A stretch of 64,000 nt of DNA, taken from assembly GCA_028291515.1 (NCBI GenBank), contig JAQGHU010000106.1, positions 248,001 to 312,000 on the forward strand, given 5' to 3'. The notes beneath the pieces are model-generated. The model saw nothing but the letters and a program-made list of their open reading frames with translations, did not search any database and was not told where the DNA came from. The position numbers and the translations under genes were made by a program. How positions within the stretch are numbered: position 1 is the stretch's first letter; each line of letters begins with the position of its first letter. Origin of the DNA: Schlesneria sp. (GTDB lineage: Bacteria > Planctomycetota > Planctomycetia > Planctomycetales > Planctomycetaceae). Positions 45,730-55,179 of the stretch are shown one piece after another.

Positions 45730-47487
45730 TCAGCGCGTTCCAGGGTTTCCCGGCAGCTTGCCTGAAGAACGTTCCAGAGTCTGCTCCGAGTCGCCTGAAT
45801 CCGATGCCTCATCTAGATCGGACTTAATGGTGGTCCGGGAAACGGGCACGGTGATATCTGTGATCTCCGCCGAAGGCCCGGTTCGCAAGGAAAGCCGCAG
45901 GTCATTCTGCTCCAGGGCCGTCGCTCGATAGACCGGATAAGTTCGCGCTGCCAGTCCCAGATTACCCAACGTCTCACTCGATGAGATCGCCGTCCCGCCC
46001 GATTTCAGCGTCAGTTTCACCGGGGCCGCATTCGGATACTTAATCGTGACGGACAGGTCTCGATCATCGATCGCCGAATTCATGGGCCCGCCAAATTCGG
46101 CGATCCCGTCAAAGCTGACAAGCATCGAGTCGCGGCCTGGCGTGAATCGAGGGTTCGTGAACGTCTTCTCGCCAATGTGGAGTGCCACCTGAGCGTTCTG
46201 CAATTGCCAGCTTGGGCTGGCCGACAACAGGAAATCGTCCTTCCCGAAATTCAATCGAGGCGTCGCCTGCATCGTTACCTGAATCTGGTCAACAACCGGT
46301 TGAGGCGTCGCGGGCGACAGCTTCGCCGCACACAGAATGAGCTGTGGAACCGGGACATCTCGTACCCATTCCGGGTCCGTCAGACGCGCCGCCAGTTCGG
46401 GGCGATTATCGGTCTGATAGTACAAGCCCAGCAGTGCGACTCGACTCTGCGACTTCTCCAGTTTGTCGTCAATATTGCGCAGGATCGCCTCTTCGGCATC
46501 CTGAGGTCGATTGAACCGCTGTAGCACAGAAGCACACAGCAGGTTGGCTTCCCAGGCATCGGACGAACATGTCAACGCTTTCGCGGCAGACTCGGCCGCT
46601 CCAGGTTGCCCCAGGTACGCCAGGATATAGGCGCGATTTGCCAACCCTGCAGCCAGCATCTCGTCTTTGCGAAAGTGGCCCGTGCTGAGAGTCGCCAGTT
46701 TGTTGTAGGTCTCGGCCGAAGCAACGAATTGACCCAGGTTCTGCTGTGTCCGCGCGACGTAGTACCAGTACGGTGGATAGTATTCCTGGAACGATTCCAT
46801 CCGCTTCAGCATCCGCAGGCGAACAGTTGGATCAGGTTCGCGACAGGCTACTTCCAACTTCTCGAGATCGTCATTACGGATCAGCCAACGATCGGGAATC
46901 TGCTTGTTGCGGGCCATCTTCCATGACGTGTCGAGGAACTGGTTCGACTTCTCGACCACGCTGCTCATCAGCTTCTTATCAACCTGCCAACGATCCTGCT
47001 CCTTGGTGACCGTCTTATTGCGATGGTCCCACCAGCTACTGGCGCCGGTCTTCACTGCCGAGAAATACTGTTGAGTCGCCACTTCAGCCGCAATCTGGAA
47101 CGCATTGATCCCCAGATCGCGATTCAAGTTTCGATAGTATTGCTCCTGAATCGCTTCCTTCTCGCGATCGGCCATCTGCACGTGAGAGACTTCATCGAGC
47201 ACGCCCGAGTACAGCTTCATCACGTCTTCATCGGCGATGCCGTTCAGATCGAGGTGGTTCAGAATCTTATCGCGTTCTTCGACCATGACGCGCGTGGTCG
47301 GATAGCGACGAATGCGATACAGCGCAGCGCGGCTGTAGTTCAGCGCCACAGCGGCAGAGCGTCGTTCTTCGTCCGTGACTGGTCGCGCAGCAGCGGCTGG
47401 TTCAGCGGCGAACAAGCTGGCAACGTCACCAATAATCAAGCTGGCGAACAGCAGGAACTGGATGCTTCGATTCAATCGGTTTCTCAT
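45730..47487 (-). CDS. Exported TPR-type protein, unknown function
   Basis: A 585-residue protein with signal peptide MRNRLNRSIQFLLFASLIIG (cleavage near LFAAEP). A helical N-terminal half contains conserved-looking WQVDKKLMSSVVEKSNQFLD. A TPR-like region (about residues 225-360) has YYPPYWYYVARTQQNLGQFV, NRAYILAYLGQPGAAESAA and CASVLQRFNRPQDAEEAILR. A beta-rich C-terminal region follows (about 385-550). The tail is polar. I do not recognise a named family. The ATG is preceded by GAGG with acceptable spacing. It precedes the DUF1573 gene in the same direction but the 250-base gap suggests separate transcription. Confidence 0.82.
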   Translation of the reverse strand: MRNRLNRSIQFLLFASLIIGDVASLFAAEPAAAARPVTDEERRSAAVALNYSRAALYRIRRYPTTRVMVEERDKILNHLDLNGIADEDVMKLYSGVLDEVSHVQMADREKEAIQEQYYRNLNRDLGINAFQIAAEVATQQYFSAVKTGASSWWDHRNKTVTKEQDRWQVDKKLMSSVVEKSNQFLDTSWKMARNKQIPDRWLIRNDDLEKLEVACREPDPTVRLRMLKRMESFQEYYPPYWYYVARTQQNLGQFVASAETYNKLATLSTGHFRKDEMLAAGLANRAYILAYLGQPGAAESAAKALTCSSDAWEANLLCASVLQRFNRPQDAEEAILRNIDDKLEKSQSRVALLGLYYQTDNRPELAARLTDPEWVRDVPVPQLILCAAKLSPATPQPVVDQIQVTMQATPRLNFGKDDFLLSASPSWQLQNAQVALHIGEKTFTNPRFTPGRDSMLVSFDGIAEFGGPMNSAIDDRDLSVTIKYPNAAPVKLTLKSGGTAISSSETLGNLGLAARTYPVYRATALEQNDLRLSLRTGPSAEITDITVPVSRTTIKSDLDEASDSGDSEQTLERSSGKLPGNPGTR

Positions 47488-48019
47488 GGCAACCTCGTCT
47501 CCACGGGGCGGATAACTAACACGTCAGGCCCACAACCACCGGCAAGAATCAAAGTCGCAGAGGGGATCGCGATCAGATTCCAACTCGATGTCATGGGTGT
47601 GATCCCACGCGCCGTACCGTCGTAGCACGATTCCGAGGTGACATCCCGTCACCATCACACGACTCGTTGAAGCAGCACACGGGGTGCCACTTCCCCTCCA
47701 CGAGTCATGTAACAGAGGCGGGATTCGTCAAAGTGTTCGGTCTTCCAAGTCTACTCGGCAATTTCTGCCGAGCCTGAGGCGATCCGGTGGCTCGACCAGC
47801 GATTATCGCGACTCACGGCGAACGAACCGGTCGGCGAATGACACCGTGTCGCACCGGTCAGTCCGATTCGTGAAACAGATTCGATCAGGTAAACCCTGCG
47901 GGAACCGATTAGGATGCCGCAACGTCTTAAACGCATCGCCAAAGTCGGCGACTTGCCCCATTCTCGGGCCCGCCGATCGTTGCAAACCGCTGTTCTGCTC
48001 ACGCGTTAAGGAAAATCAC
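47488..48019. other. Divergent intergenic region
   Basis: About 530 bases between the leftward TPR gene and the rightward LCCL gene. The frame of the LCCL gene is open through much of it, but no sensible start with a ribosome site is present before 48020. No repeats or promoters were recognised. Confidence 0.45.
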
Positions 48020-48742
48020 ATGCGTAAGATCGCCGTCTGGGGAGCCCTGTTTGCGGTGCTGGGATTTGTCACAACGAGCTACAGCGAAGAATTCGGGCTC
48101 GAGTTCCGAGACCGCCCGCACAATCCCCGGATCGCCTCAATCAGGCCCATGATCACCGAAACCGTCACCGTAGTTGTTGCGTCACCCGAGCCACTTCCCG
48201 CCGACGCGCTCGCTTTGGTCACATCCTTCGACAGTGAATCCGCCACCATCCGCCAAAAGGCTGAGCAAGAAATACAAGCGAAACGCCAATCGCTGATCGT
48301 GACATTGCAAGCATTACAAGACGCGTACACGCGCGAGGCGAAGCTCGATGAAGCTGTCGCGATTCGTGATACAATTCGACAATTGAAGGTTTCACACCTG
48401 AAGCCCGCACCCGATCCTGGCAGCCTTTCTGAATACGCCAATCGCATCGGTGAGACGTTCTACTTCGACGTGACCGGCCAAGTCGGCTATTCCATCTGGG
48501 GTTCCGAGGTCTACACCGCCGACTCTCATCTTGCGACCGCCGCAGTTCACGCGGGCGTCCTGAAGGTCGGTCAACGCGGCATCGTGAAGGTGACGTTGAT
48601 CAAGTCCCCAGACACACATCGTGGTTCGACCGCGAACGGAGTCAGCAGTTCCAACTGGGGTAACTACGGGACCAGCTACACTGTCGAGCGTCCAAATTTC
48701 GACTCCATGCCGCCGCTGAGAACCAAACCAGCCACTCCATAG
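48020..48742 (+). CDS. Exported LCCL-domain protein
   Basis: A 240-residue protein with a signal peptide (MRKIAVWGALFAVLGFVTTS). A helical middle region follows (EQEIQAKRQSLIVTLQALQD, DEAVAIRDTIRQL), then a C-terminal LCCL-type domain with GETFYFDVTG, SIWGSEVYTADSHLATAAVH, AGVLKVGQRGIVKVTLI and HRGSTANGVSSSNWGNYGTS. LCCL domains bind glycans or lipids in some eukaryotic proteins; bacterial forms are mostly planctomycetal and uncharacterised. AAGGAA lies before ATG 48020. The frame is open to 47684 but the region has no start signal. Confidence 0.87.
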   Translation: MRKIAVWGALFAVLGFVTTSYSEEFGLEFRDRPHNPRIASIRPMITETVTVVVASPEPLPADALALVTSFDSESATIRQKAEQEIQAKRQSLIVTLQALQDAYTREAKLDEAVAIRDTIRQLKVSHLKPAPDPGSLSEYANRIGETFYFDVTGQVGYSIWGSEVYTADSHLATAAVHAGVLKVGQRGIVKVTLIKSPDTHRGSTANGVSSSNWGNYGTSYTVERPNFDSMPPLRTKPATP

Positions 48743-48785
48743 TCGAAGTGGTCGCCCCGTCTAGAATGACAGCAGAGGATTTCTG

Positions 48786-49028
48786 ATGAAACACCGCCTG
48801 CTGACGGCCGCAATCTCTGCAGTCTTGCTGTTCTTCTTCGCCGTCCCGCTCGGATTCATGTTGTACGGAGCGGGATCGGCGATCTCCGGGCTGCTCCTGC
48901 TCGGTGGCCTCATCGCCCTGCAAGCTCCGGCATTCTTTCTCTGCCAACGCTGCGGCTGGATTCCAACAGTCGAACGAGAAACGGGGAGTGCCAGTCCACG
49001 TCGCCCTCACTCGTCGAATGAAGCGTGA
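48786..49028 (+). CDS. Small membrane protein
   Basis: An 80-residue protein with two hydrophobic segments, ISAVLLFFFAVPLGFMLYGA and GLLLLGGLIALQAPAFFL, a CQRCG pair of cysteines after the second helix and a polar tail. AGAGGA lies eight bases before the ATG. No family is recognised. It starts 43 bases after the LCCL gene and may be co-transcribed. Confidence 0.65.
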   Translation: MKHRLLTAAISAVLLFFFAVPLGFMLYGAGSAISGLLLLGGLIALQAPAFFLCQRCGWIPTVERETGSASPRRPHSSNEA

Positions 49029-49035
49029 GAGTGAT

Positions 49036-49066
49036 CGTTTAACCGCTTGGGAAACGCTCCGCGCGA
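49036..49066. repeat. Dispersed repeat, copy 2
   Basis: CGTTTAACCGCTTGGGAAAC followed by GCTCCGCGCGA. It matches copy 1 (39036-39066) at 26 of 31 bases, in the same orientation, directly after the small membrane protein gene. Confidence 0.6.
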
Positions 49067-49288
49067 TACCCTGATTCACAACTCGGGTGTCACTTCCATC
49101 CGGCTCGAACCGCTCACGAACGGCGTTTTCGAAGCCGCTCTCCAAGAGCGAACTGAGAGTTGTGCTTCACCGACTTGACGGTAGGCTATACTCCATAAAC
49201 TCGCGACAGGTCGCCACCTTTTCGCGAAGAAACTTGCCCGCCCACAGACCTGCTTCCAAGGTCCTGCGGTCCTAGCAGAGTAGGAGTT

Positions 49289-52144
49289 ATGCCCGCGATC
49301 CCCTGTCCTATTGAACCGCTGAGAAGGCTGCAGTCGGAATTCAAACAATTAGTCGATGCTGAATGCGATCCCGATGTCGCCTTCATTACGCTTCGTAGGC
49401 CAGTAGGGGAGGGGGACGATAACGCTTCTGAAGATGTCCCTTTTGAACCGCACCGCACGTACCCAATGCGGCGATATGCAAACGAAATTCGACGGCGTGG
49501 ATTGTACGCCCGAGACTGGGGTTGGGAATTGAGCGGACGAGACGGCGATCCAAAAGCTTGGCGGACTCTAAATAAGAACGTTGGTGAAAACTGGTCAGAG
49601 CAAGTTGCAAGTTGGCACGTGCCGGACGAGTGCAAGACGATGCCGGGTTGCGAAAGATGGCAGATTGTATTCGCTTCCTCAGACAATTTTGCTCGTGTCG
49701 AGAAGCTTTGCGACCGAGCCGCGAAACTTATCTGGAGCGTCTATGAATCGCCAATTTTACAGTGGATTTTCGGCCCCAACCGTCCAAAGGAATCCAATCT
49801 TTGTCTCCTCGCGGGATTGTGGTGCGACGTTGTTTTGCACGTCGCAATTCAACGACTTCCAGGAGTGATGGTTGCAACGAATGTCTTCGCCGAAGATGAA
49901 ATGCTTCGGCGAATCCGTTGCATGCAGCCTGGCGATTGGACTAAACCGGCACAACCACCTGTATGGGTTGCTAAGGTCGATCATTTTTCAACTGCATCAA
50001 TCGATTGCATCGATGCCATAATTGCGAACTGGCCGGCTGAACAATTAAGACATGATCAAGGGCTTTCGAACATTCCTAATTACGACGTGGGGCCAGATGC
50101 CTCAATTGATGGTGCACCGACAAACGAATACATCGGTTTGCTATTCGAGGTGAACAATTGGTTGATCGTTTCGCGTTCTGCCCCGCCCCTCACTAAAGTC
50201 GATCTGTCCGAATTCGACGAGTTGCCAAACTGCAGAGAGGCATGTGAACAAGCGATTGTCGAATCCTACCGGAAGGACTTTAAGACCATTGCGAGACATC
50301 TCGTAGCGGAATTCAAGAAGCGAGATCTTCCACTCTCTGAACGAGTCATCAATTCCGACAATGCAAAGTCAAACCTCAGTGACTGGAAACATGAACAGTT
50401 CAGATTGGCTGCACTCCTCGGACCTTGCTGCCGTCAACTCCAAGACGCGATGTTCGCGAGCGGAGAACTGATAGTTGGCTGGGAACCAGATTCGGAATTC
50501 AGTTTTCCGAAGAGGCCGATTCGAAATGTCAGTGATTTGACGGTGCATCTCAGCGAACTACTGACGGCATTGAGAGAACACTTGTCGGAACGGACGCCTG
50601 CTGAGGAGATCTTGAAGGATATTCAGTTGGAACTTCGGAACGCTCGGCGTTCGTTGAATACTTGGAGGATTCCTCTTCCGCCGAACTTCGATGATGCAGT
50701 ATCCGAGATCTTCGAATCGGAACGGCAGTTGGAAGTGCTTCTAGATCGGTTGAGCAAAAATGCGCCCGAGTTGTCGCTGTCGTCTGAATCATCCAACGAG
50801 TTGGCTGTTCTGATGAATACGCTCCGAAAGATTGCGAGTGCTATCGGAGGGATCGGGCGCGTCGGAGACAGTGCGAAGCAACTCTCACTCGACGCGTTAG
50901 GCACGGAACACAGCTCCCACAATCGCCTAACATTGCAGAAGCTGTACACGCAGCTGGCAAAGTCACGGGGGCATCGAGATGAGTTGACACTGTTGCTCGG
51001 GGATACGCTCGGCCAGTTGGGTGAATTGGCAGCTGGAGCAACCAAGGCAAGGTCTGAGGAATACCGTCAACGACTGTTGGAGCTGGCAGAGAGGTGGAAG
51101 GCAATTTTGAGTGGTCCGTCATTTAGCCACTTCAAAATCATCGCGCCCGATTTGATTGCCGACCCGAAAGTGATCCTTGAGCAGTCGCGAGTTGTACAAA
51201 TGTACTTTTCGAACGGGGCAGAATCCTTACGGGAGCGACTTGTCTGCGACTTGTACCCTTGTGCGAAAGATGCATTTCCCGACTCTATGGCTCGGGCGGT
51301 CGCAGGTGCGATTTGGAGGCGGCAGATTGTGGGTCCGGGTGTGGACAGCATTCGTCGCACCTACTGCCCGACTGATGAACAGCTGAAGTCCTTGGAGGAA
51401 ATTAATGGCGTCTGGGAATCTGCACTGCAAAGGCTCGTCGTGGATGCGGGATGCCGAGCGAGCGACGTGGAGCAGATGGATGCTTCCGAGATTCTGCGGC
51501 GGCTGGCAACTCTCCACTCCATGCAAATGGTTGGCGGAGAAATCGAGACGAACGAATTGCCGGCTGCTTCAACCACTTTCGTCTTCCGTCTTAACGGTGA
51601 CGGGTATTTCATATGTGGGTGTATCAACGGCCAAACCGAATCAGGGAACTTCAGCTCGGCAACTGGAAAAGGGCTATCTGTACTCTTCCGACTCGTTCAA
51701 TCACCGGGCACTCCTGTATCGATGTTGGAACTCGACGCTGGGCCGGGAACAGTGAGAGCGCATGGTGATAGGAGGAGTCGCCAAGAGGTAGCTGACGCAA
51801 TGTCACTCAAGCAAATTGCCGCAAAACGGAAGCAGCTTAAGATTGACATTGAAGCTGCTGATTCTGAACTGTTGCGAAGCGAGCTTGAATCCGAGCTGAG
51901 GGATTTGGAAAGGCATGCCATTAAAATGCAGGGACTGAAGGGGAAGTCCCGCGATCTCAACAATCCAAATGACATTCTCCGGTCGAAACTTCACAAGCAA
52001 CTAAGCCGTGTCTACAACAAACTCCAAATACTAATGCCAACACTCGCCAATCACTTTCGTTTGAGTTGTAGGGCAACCAATGGAGATAGCTTTGTTTATG
52101 CTCCTGCTGCCTTGGAAATCATTTGGGAGACGGCTTCCAAGTAG
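49289..52144 (+). CDS. Large protein of unknown function with a C-terminal regulator-type module
   Basis: A 951-residue protein with no signal peptide or membrane helix. Residues 1-330 are an unrecognised globular region with many Trp residues (HVPDECKTMPGCERWQIVFA, LAGLWCDVVLHVAIQRLPGV). The middle (about 400-680) is helical, probably coiled coil (TPAEEILKDIQLELRNARRS). The last 190 residues (about 760-951) follow an order I recall from C-terminal modules of large actinobacterial and planctomycete regulators: FVFRLNGDGYFICG, GKGLSVLFRLVQSPGTPVSM, a charged helix with LKIDIEAADSELLRSELESE, GLKGKSRDLNNPND, and a closing FVYAPAALEIIWE. By eye its GC content and codon choice are lower in G/C than the neighbours. 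TATACT at 49187-49192 is a possible -10. The ATG has AGGAG only two bases away. A small winged-helix-like gene follows. Confidence 0.85.
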   Translation: MPAIPCPIEPLRRLQSEFKQLVDAECDPDVAFITLRRPVGEGDDNASEDVPFEPHRTYPMRRYANEIRRRGLYARDWGWELSGRDGDPKAWRTLNKNVGENWSEQVASWHVPDECKTMPGCERWQIVFASSDNFARVEKLCDRAAKLIWSVYESPILQWIFGPNRPKESNLCLLAGLWCDVVLHVAIQRLPGVMVATNVFAEDEMLRRIRCMQPGDWTKPAQPPVWVAKVDHFSTASIDCIDAIIANWPAEQLRHDQGLSNIPNYDVGPDASIDGAPTNEYIGLLFEVNNWLIVSRSAPPLTKVDLSEFDELPNCREACEQAIVESYRKDFKTIARHLVAEFKKRDLPLSERVINSDNAKSNLSDWKHEQFRLAALLGPCCRQLQDAMFASGELIVGWEPDSEFSFPKRPIRNVSDLTVHLSELLTALREHLSERTPAEEILKDIQLELRNARRSLNTWRIPLPPNFDDAVSEIFESERQLEVLLDRLSKNAPELSLSSESSNELAVLMNTLRKIASAIGGIGRVGDSAKQLSLDALGTEHSSHNRLTLQKLYTQLAKSRGHRDELTLLLGDTLGQLGELAAGATKARSEEYRQRLLELAERWKAILSGPSFSHFKIIAPDLIADPKVILEQSRVVQMYFSNGAESLRERLVCDLYPCAKDAFPDSMARAVAGAIWRRQIVGPGVDSIRRTYCPTDEQLKSLEEINGVWESALQRLVVDAGCRASDVEQMDASEILRRLATLHSMQMVGGEIETNELPAASTTFVFRLNGDGYFICGCINGQTESGNFSSATGKGLSVLFRLVQSPGTPVSMLELDAGPGTVRAHGDRRSRQEVADAMSLKQIAAKRKQLKIDIEAADSELLRSELESELRDLERHAIKMQGLKGKSRDLNNPNDILRSKLHKQLSRVYNKLQILMPTLANHFRLSCRATNGDSFVYAPAALEIIWETASK

Positions 52145-52192
52145 TTCCGCGATTTGTTCCGTGAGTCGGAACTAAGTTCCGCACTACGGAAC
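52144..52192 (+). promoter_or_regulatory. Tandem palindromic operator candidate GTTCCG-N5-CGGAAC
   Basis: A half site GTTCCG (52144-52149) is followed by two complete palindromes, GTTCCG-TGAGT-CGGAAC (52156-52172) and GTTCCG-CACTA-CGGAAC (52176-52192). The complete sites are 20 bases apart, two helical turns, so both face the same side of DNA. They start in the stop codon of the 951-residue gene and lie 100-150 bases before the next gene, whose product could be the binding protein. Confidence 0.7.
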
Positions 52193-52294
52193 GCCATATC
52201 CAGCGAATGGTGAGCAACACTGGTAGTTGCCGCCGAACGACAAATGTTCCACTGGAGTATGTGCAATGCTTGAAAATGTCAGGAGGGATTTCTG

Positions 52295-52633
52295 ATGAAG
52301 AGAATCCCACAATCCCAAGTCGAGCAGGCTGAACTGAAGTTCCTCGAAAAACTTCGGAAGCATGGCGAAGTCACGACAGACGTCATTCCCGATGACCTCG
52401 CCATCAAGTATCCAGACAACGGTAATTGGGTTGGCTCGATTCCACGTCGTCTGCTGGATGACGAGTTAATCGTCGAGGTGGCATGCGTCCGGTCAAACCG
52501 GCTGAGACGTCACGGAGGTAGGATCGGGCTGTACGCCGCATTGAATGTGGCCGCAATCGACGGGCGAATCGCCTTGCTGAGGTCACGGCTCAATTTGGAC
52601 GAATCGAGTGGACTCGATTGGTCCCGTGCTTGA
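52295..52633 (+). CDS. Small winged-helix-like protein
   Basis: A 112-residue protein, basic and helical at the start (QVEQAELKFLEKLRKHGEVT), with PDDLAIKYPDNGNWVGSIPRRLLDDELIVE in two pieces resembling helix, turn, recognition helix and wing of a DNA-binding domain. I cannot name a family. AGGAGGG lies eight bases before the ATG, one of the strongest ribosome sites in the window. It follows the 951-residue gene by 150 bases that contain the palindromic operator candidates. By eye it shares the lower-GC look of that gene, which suggests both arrived together. Confidence 0.75.
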   Translation: MKRIPQSQVEQAELKFLEKLRKHGEVTTDVIPDDLAIKYPDNGNWVGSIPRRLLDDELIVEVACVRSNRLRRHGGRIGLYAALNVAAIDGRIALLRSRLNLDESSGLDWSRA

Positions 52634-52687
52634 AACGATTGCCGCTGTGGTTAGCACCAGTTCATTACCCCTCACTCGTCAAACGAA

Positions 52688-52723
52688 AACAGCCCGCAGG
52701 TCAAACCTGCGGGCTGTTCTTTT
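52688..52723. terminator. Bidirectional terminator between the winged-helix-like gene and groEL
   Basis: AACAGCCCGCAGGT-CAA-ACCTGCGGGCTGTT is a perfect 14-bp stem. Rightwards it is followed by CTTTTC and leftwards by TTTTCGTTT, so it can stop both convergent transcripts. Confidence 0.93.
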
Positions 52724-52770
52724 CGAGCGCGTTCTGTTCGGTCAATCGAGGGGAAAGACCGGACTGGCGA

Positions 52771-54387
52771 TTAGTACATGTCGTGGTCGCCGCCACCCTT
52801 CTTAGGGCCATCGTCTTTTGGCTTCTCGGCGATCAAAGCATCGCTGGTCAGCAACAAGGTCGACACGCTGGCAGCGTTCTGCAGGGCGCTTCGGGTAACC
52901 TTGCAAGGATCGATGATACCGGCCTTGACCAGGTCTTCGTATTCGCCGGTCGCAGCGTTGTAACCGAAGTTACCCTTCTGCTCGGAAACCTTTTCACAGA
53001 TCACAGCACCGTCGATACCGGCGTTGTTGGCGATCTGGGTCAAAGGAGCTCGGCAAGCACGCACGATGATGTTGTAACCGGTCGTCTCGTCTTCGTTCAA
53101 ACCGCTTGGCTTGAGGTCGAGAGACGCACGCAGCAGGGCCACGCCACCACCTGGCAGGATACCTTCTTCGACGGCAGCGCGAGTTGCGTGCAACGCATCT
53201 TCAACGCGAGCCTTCTTTTCTTTCATTTCGCTTTCGGTCGCGGCACCGACGTTAACCTGAGCGACTCCGCCCGACAACTTGGCAACGCGTTCTTCCAGCT
53301 TTTCACGATCGTAGTCGCTGCTCGAATTGGCCAGCTCACGACGGATTTGCTCGATCCGCGACTTGATGTCGGCGGTCTTGCCCAAGCCTTCGATGATCGT
53401 GGTGTTGTCCTTGTCGATCACGATCCGCTTGGCGCGGCCGAGGTCCGACAATTGAACGTTTTCGAGTTGGATGCCCAGGTCTTCGAAAATGGCTTGGCCA
53501 CCGACCATGATTGCCAAGTCTTGCAGCATCGCCTTGCGACGATCGCCGTAACCAGGAGCCTTCACGGCGGAAATCTTGAACGTGCCACGCAGCTTGTTGA
53601 TCACGAGCGTTGCGAGGGCTTCGCCTTCGACTTCTTCGGCGACGATCAACAGTGGCTTGCCGCTGTTGACGACCTTTTCCAGGACTGGAACCAGGTCCTT
53701 GATGTTGCTGATCTTCTTTTCGTGGATCAGAACGTAAGCGTCTTCCAGCACGCATTCCATCGACTGTGGATCGGTGACGAAGTAAGGCGACAGGTAGCCG
53801 CGATCGAACTGCATCCCTTCGACCACTTCGAAGGTGGTCGTCAGCGACTTGCCTTCTTCGACGGTGATGACGCCGTCTTTACCGACTTGTTCCATCGCGT
53901 CAGCGAGGATGTTGCCGATTTCGGTGTCGCCGTTGGCGGCAACAGTACCGACTTGAGCGATCGCCTTCTTGTTCTTGCATTCGACGGCGGCGGCCTTCAG
54001 CTTGGCAGTGATCTGCTCAACAGCCTTGTCCATGCCGCGCTTCATGTCGATCGGATTCACACCGGCGACAACAGCCTTCAGGCCTTCGACGTAGATCGCT
54101 TCGGCGAGAACGGTTGCGGTGGTGGTTCCGTCACCGGCGGTATCGGAAGTCTTGCTGGCGACTTCACGAACCATGCGGGCACCCATGTCTTCGAACTTAT
54201 CTGGTAGTTCGATTTCACGAGCAACAGTGACACCGTCCTTGGTGACGGTTGGTGAGCCAAAGCTCTTTTCGATGATGACGTTGCGACCGCGGGGGCCGAG
54301 CGTCACGCGAACTGCACGCGCCAGCTTCTGAACGCCGCGCTTCATCGCTTCCTGCGCTTCTTGATCGAAGGCGATAATCTTGGGCAT
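52771..54387 (-). CDS. groL: GroEL chaperonin
   Basis: A 538-residue type I chaperonin subunit of normal length. It keeps the ATP pocket blocks [15 protein letters not shown] and [15 protein letters not shown], the equatorial [16 protein letters not shown] and the apical segment around [20 protein letters not shown]. The usual repetitive GGM C-terminal tail is replaced by GGGDHDMY. GroEL with GroES folds proteins in the cytoplasm in an ATP-driven cage. The groES gene is 82 bases upstream, an ordinary groESL operon. The operon ends at a strong bidirectional terminator. Confidence 0.98.
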   Translation of the reverse strand: MPKIIAFDQEAQEAMKRGVQKLARAVRVTLGPRGRNVIIEKSFGSPTVTKDGVTVAREIELPDKFEDMGARMVREVASKTSDTAGDGTTTATVLAEAIYVEGLKAVVAGVNPIDMKRGMDKAVEQITAKLKAAAVECKNKKAIAQVGTVAANGDTEIGNILADAMEQVGKDGVITVEEGKSLTTTFEVVEGMQFDRGYLSPYFVTDPQSMECVLEDAYVLIHEKKISNIKDLVPVLEKVVNSGKPLLIVAEEVEGEALATLVINKLRGTFKISAVKAPGYGDRRKAMLQDLAIMVGGQAIFEDLGIQLENVQLSDLGRAKRIVIDKDNTTIIEGLGKTADIKSRIEQIRRELANSSSDYDREKLEERVAKLSGGVAQVNVGAATESEMKEKKARVEDALHATRAAVEEGILPGGGVALLRASLDLKPSGLNEDETTGYNIIVRACRAPLTQIANNAGIDGAVICEKVSEQKGNFGYNAATGEYEDLVKAGIIDPCKVTRSALQNAASVSTLLLTSDALIAEKPKDDGPKKGGGDHDMY

Positions 54388-54469
54388 GTCGTAATGCTCC
54401 TAATTGGTGTGCTTGATCTGTCTTGGGAAATTTGCGACGCCGCTGGCGAAATCCGCGCGGCGAATGGAA

Positions 54470-54787
54470 TCAGCCGATCACTGCCAGGATGTCGCTTTCG
54501 CGCATCAACAGGTAGTTCTCTTCGCCAACCTTGAATTCGTCGCCTGCATAGGAGCTGAAGATCACTTCGTCGCCGGCTTTGACCGTCAAAGGAGCCTTCG
54601 TTCCGTTGCTCTTCACATGCCCTTCGCCAACAGCCAGCACGACACCTCGTTGTGGCTTATCAGTGGCACTGTCCGGCAGAACGATACCCCCAGCGGTCTT
54701 CTTTTCTGCCTCGGCTCGCTTCACAACCACACGGTCGCCGAGCGGTACCAACTTGATGTCATTCGAGGCACTTGCCTTTTTCGCCAT
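54470..54787 (-). CDS. groS: GroES co-chaperonin
   Basis: A 105-residue protein with the full GroES beta-barrel: [40 protein letters not shown] (the mobile loop region and base) and [20 protein letters not shown] ending in ESDILAVIG. It has about seven extra residues at the N terminus ([10 protein letters not shown]) compared with E. coli. The frame is open to 55087, but ATG 54787 has GGAGAAGGTGAG just before it. I looked for a CIRCE element (TTAGCACTC-N9-GAGTGCTAA) in the 360 bases upstream and do not see one, so HrcA control is not indicated. Confidence 0.97.
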   Translation of the reverse strand: MAKKASASNDIKLVPLGDRVVVKRAEAEKKTAGGIVLPDSATDKPQRGVVLAVGEGHVKSNGTKAPLTVKAGDEVIFSSYAGDEFKVGEENYLLMRESDILAVIG

Positions 54788-55179
54788 CTCACCTTCTCCA
54801 GATATGCAGGCACACTGCGGCCGAGCTTGAAAATGTCTACCGACACTGCGAGACGCAGAAATGGCTAAGCGAACCGCGCGCCAAAGAATCCATAGTCCAT
54901 AACGTACTGAATTGGTTGATCTTCTGGCGATCGGCGATTTGAGACCTCTGCCATGATGGCGAGTCTTCCGCCCTGGCAAATTCATCCGACTGCCAATCTG
55001 ACATTGGTGGCGCGGGTGCCCCGAATGCCATAGCGGACGAAATTCGTGCTCGAAATCTCTTGGCAGTCTCACCGATTGCCAAGACAAGTCGGCAAATCAA
55101 GACATAGACGCTGAGACGTCATCCCAGTAGTCTTCGATTCGTTGGCAGGGTGGAACGATCCGACAGTGACAGGAAAATC

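Noticed and set aside
49289-52633. Phage-derived or toxin-antitoxin unit
   Set aside because: No integrase, structural, nuclease or toxin motif could be recognised; the evidence supports only an unknown two-gene block.
52618-54207. 529-codon frame antisense to groEL
   Set aside because: It is the mirror frame of a highly biased GroEL coding sequence and its product is low-complexity Asp/Phe/Val-rich; GroEL is certain.
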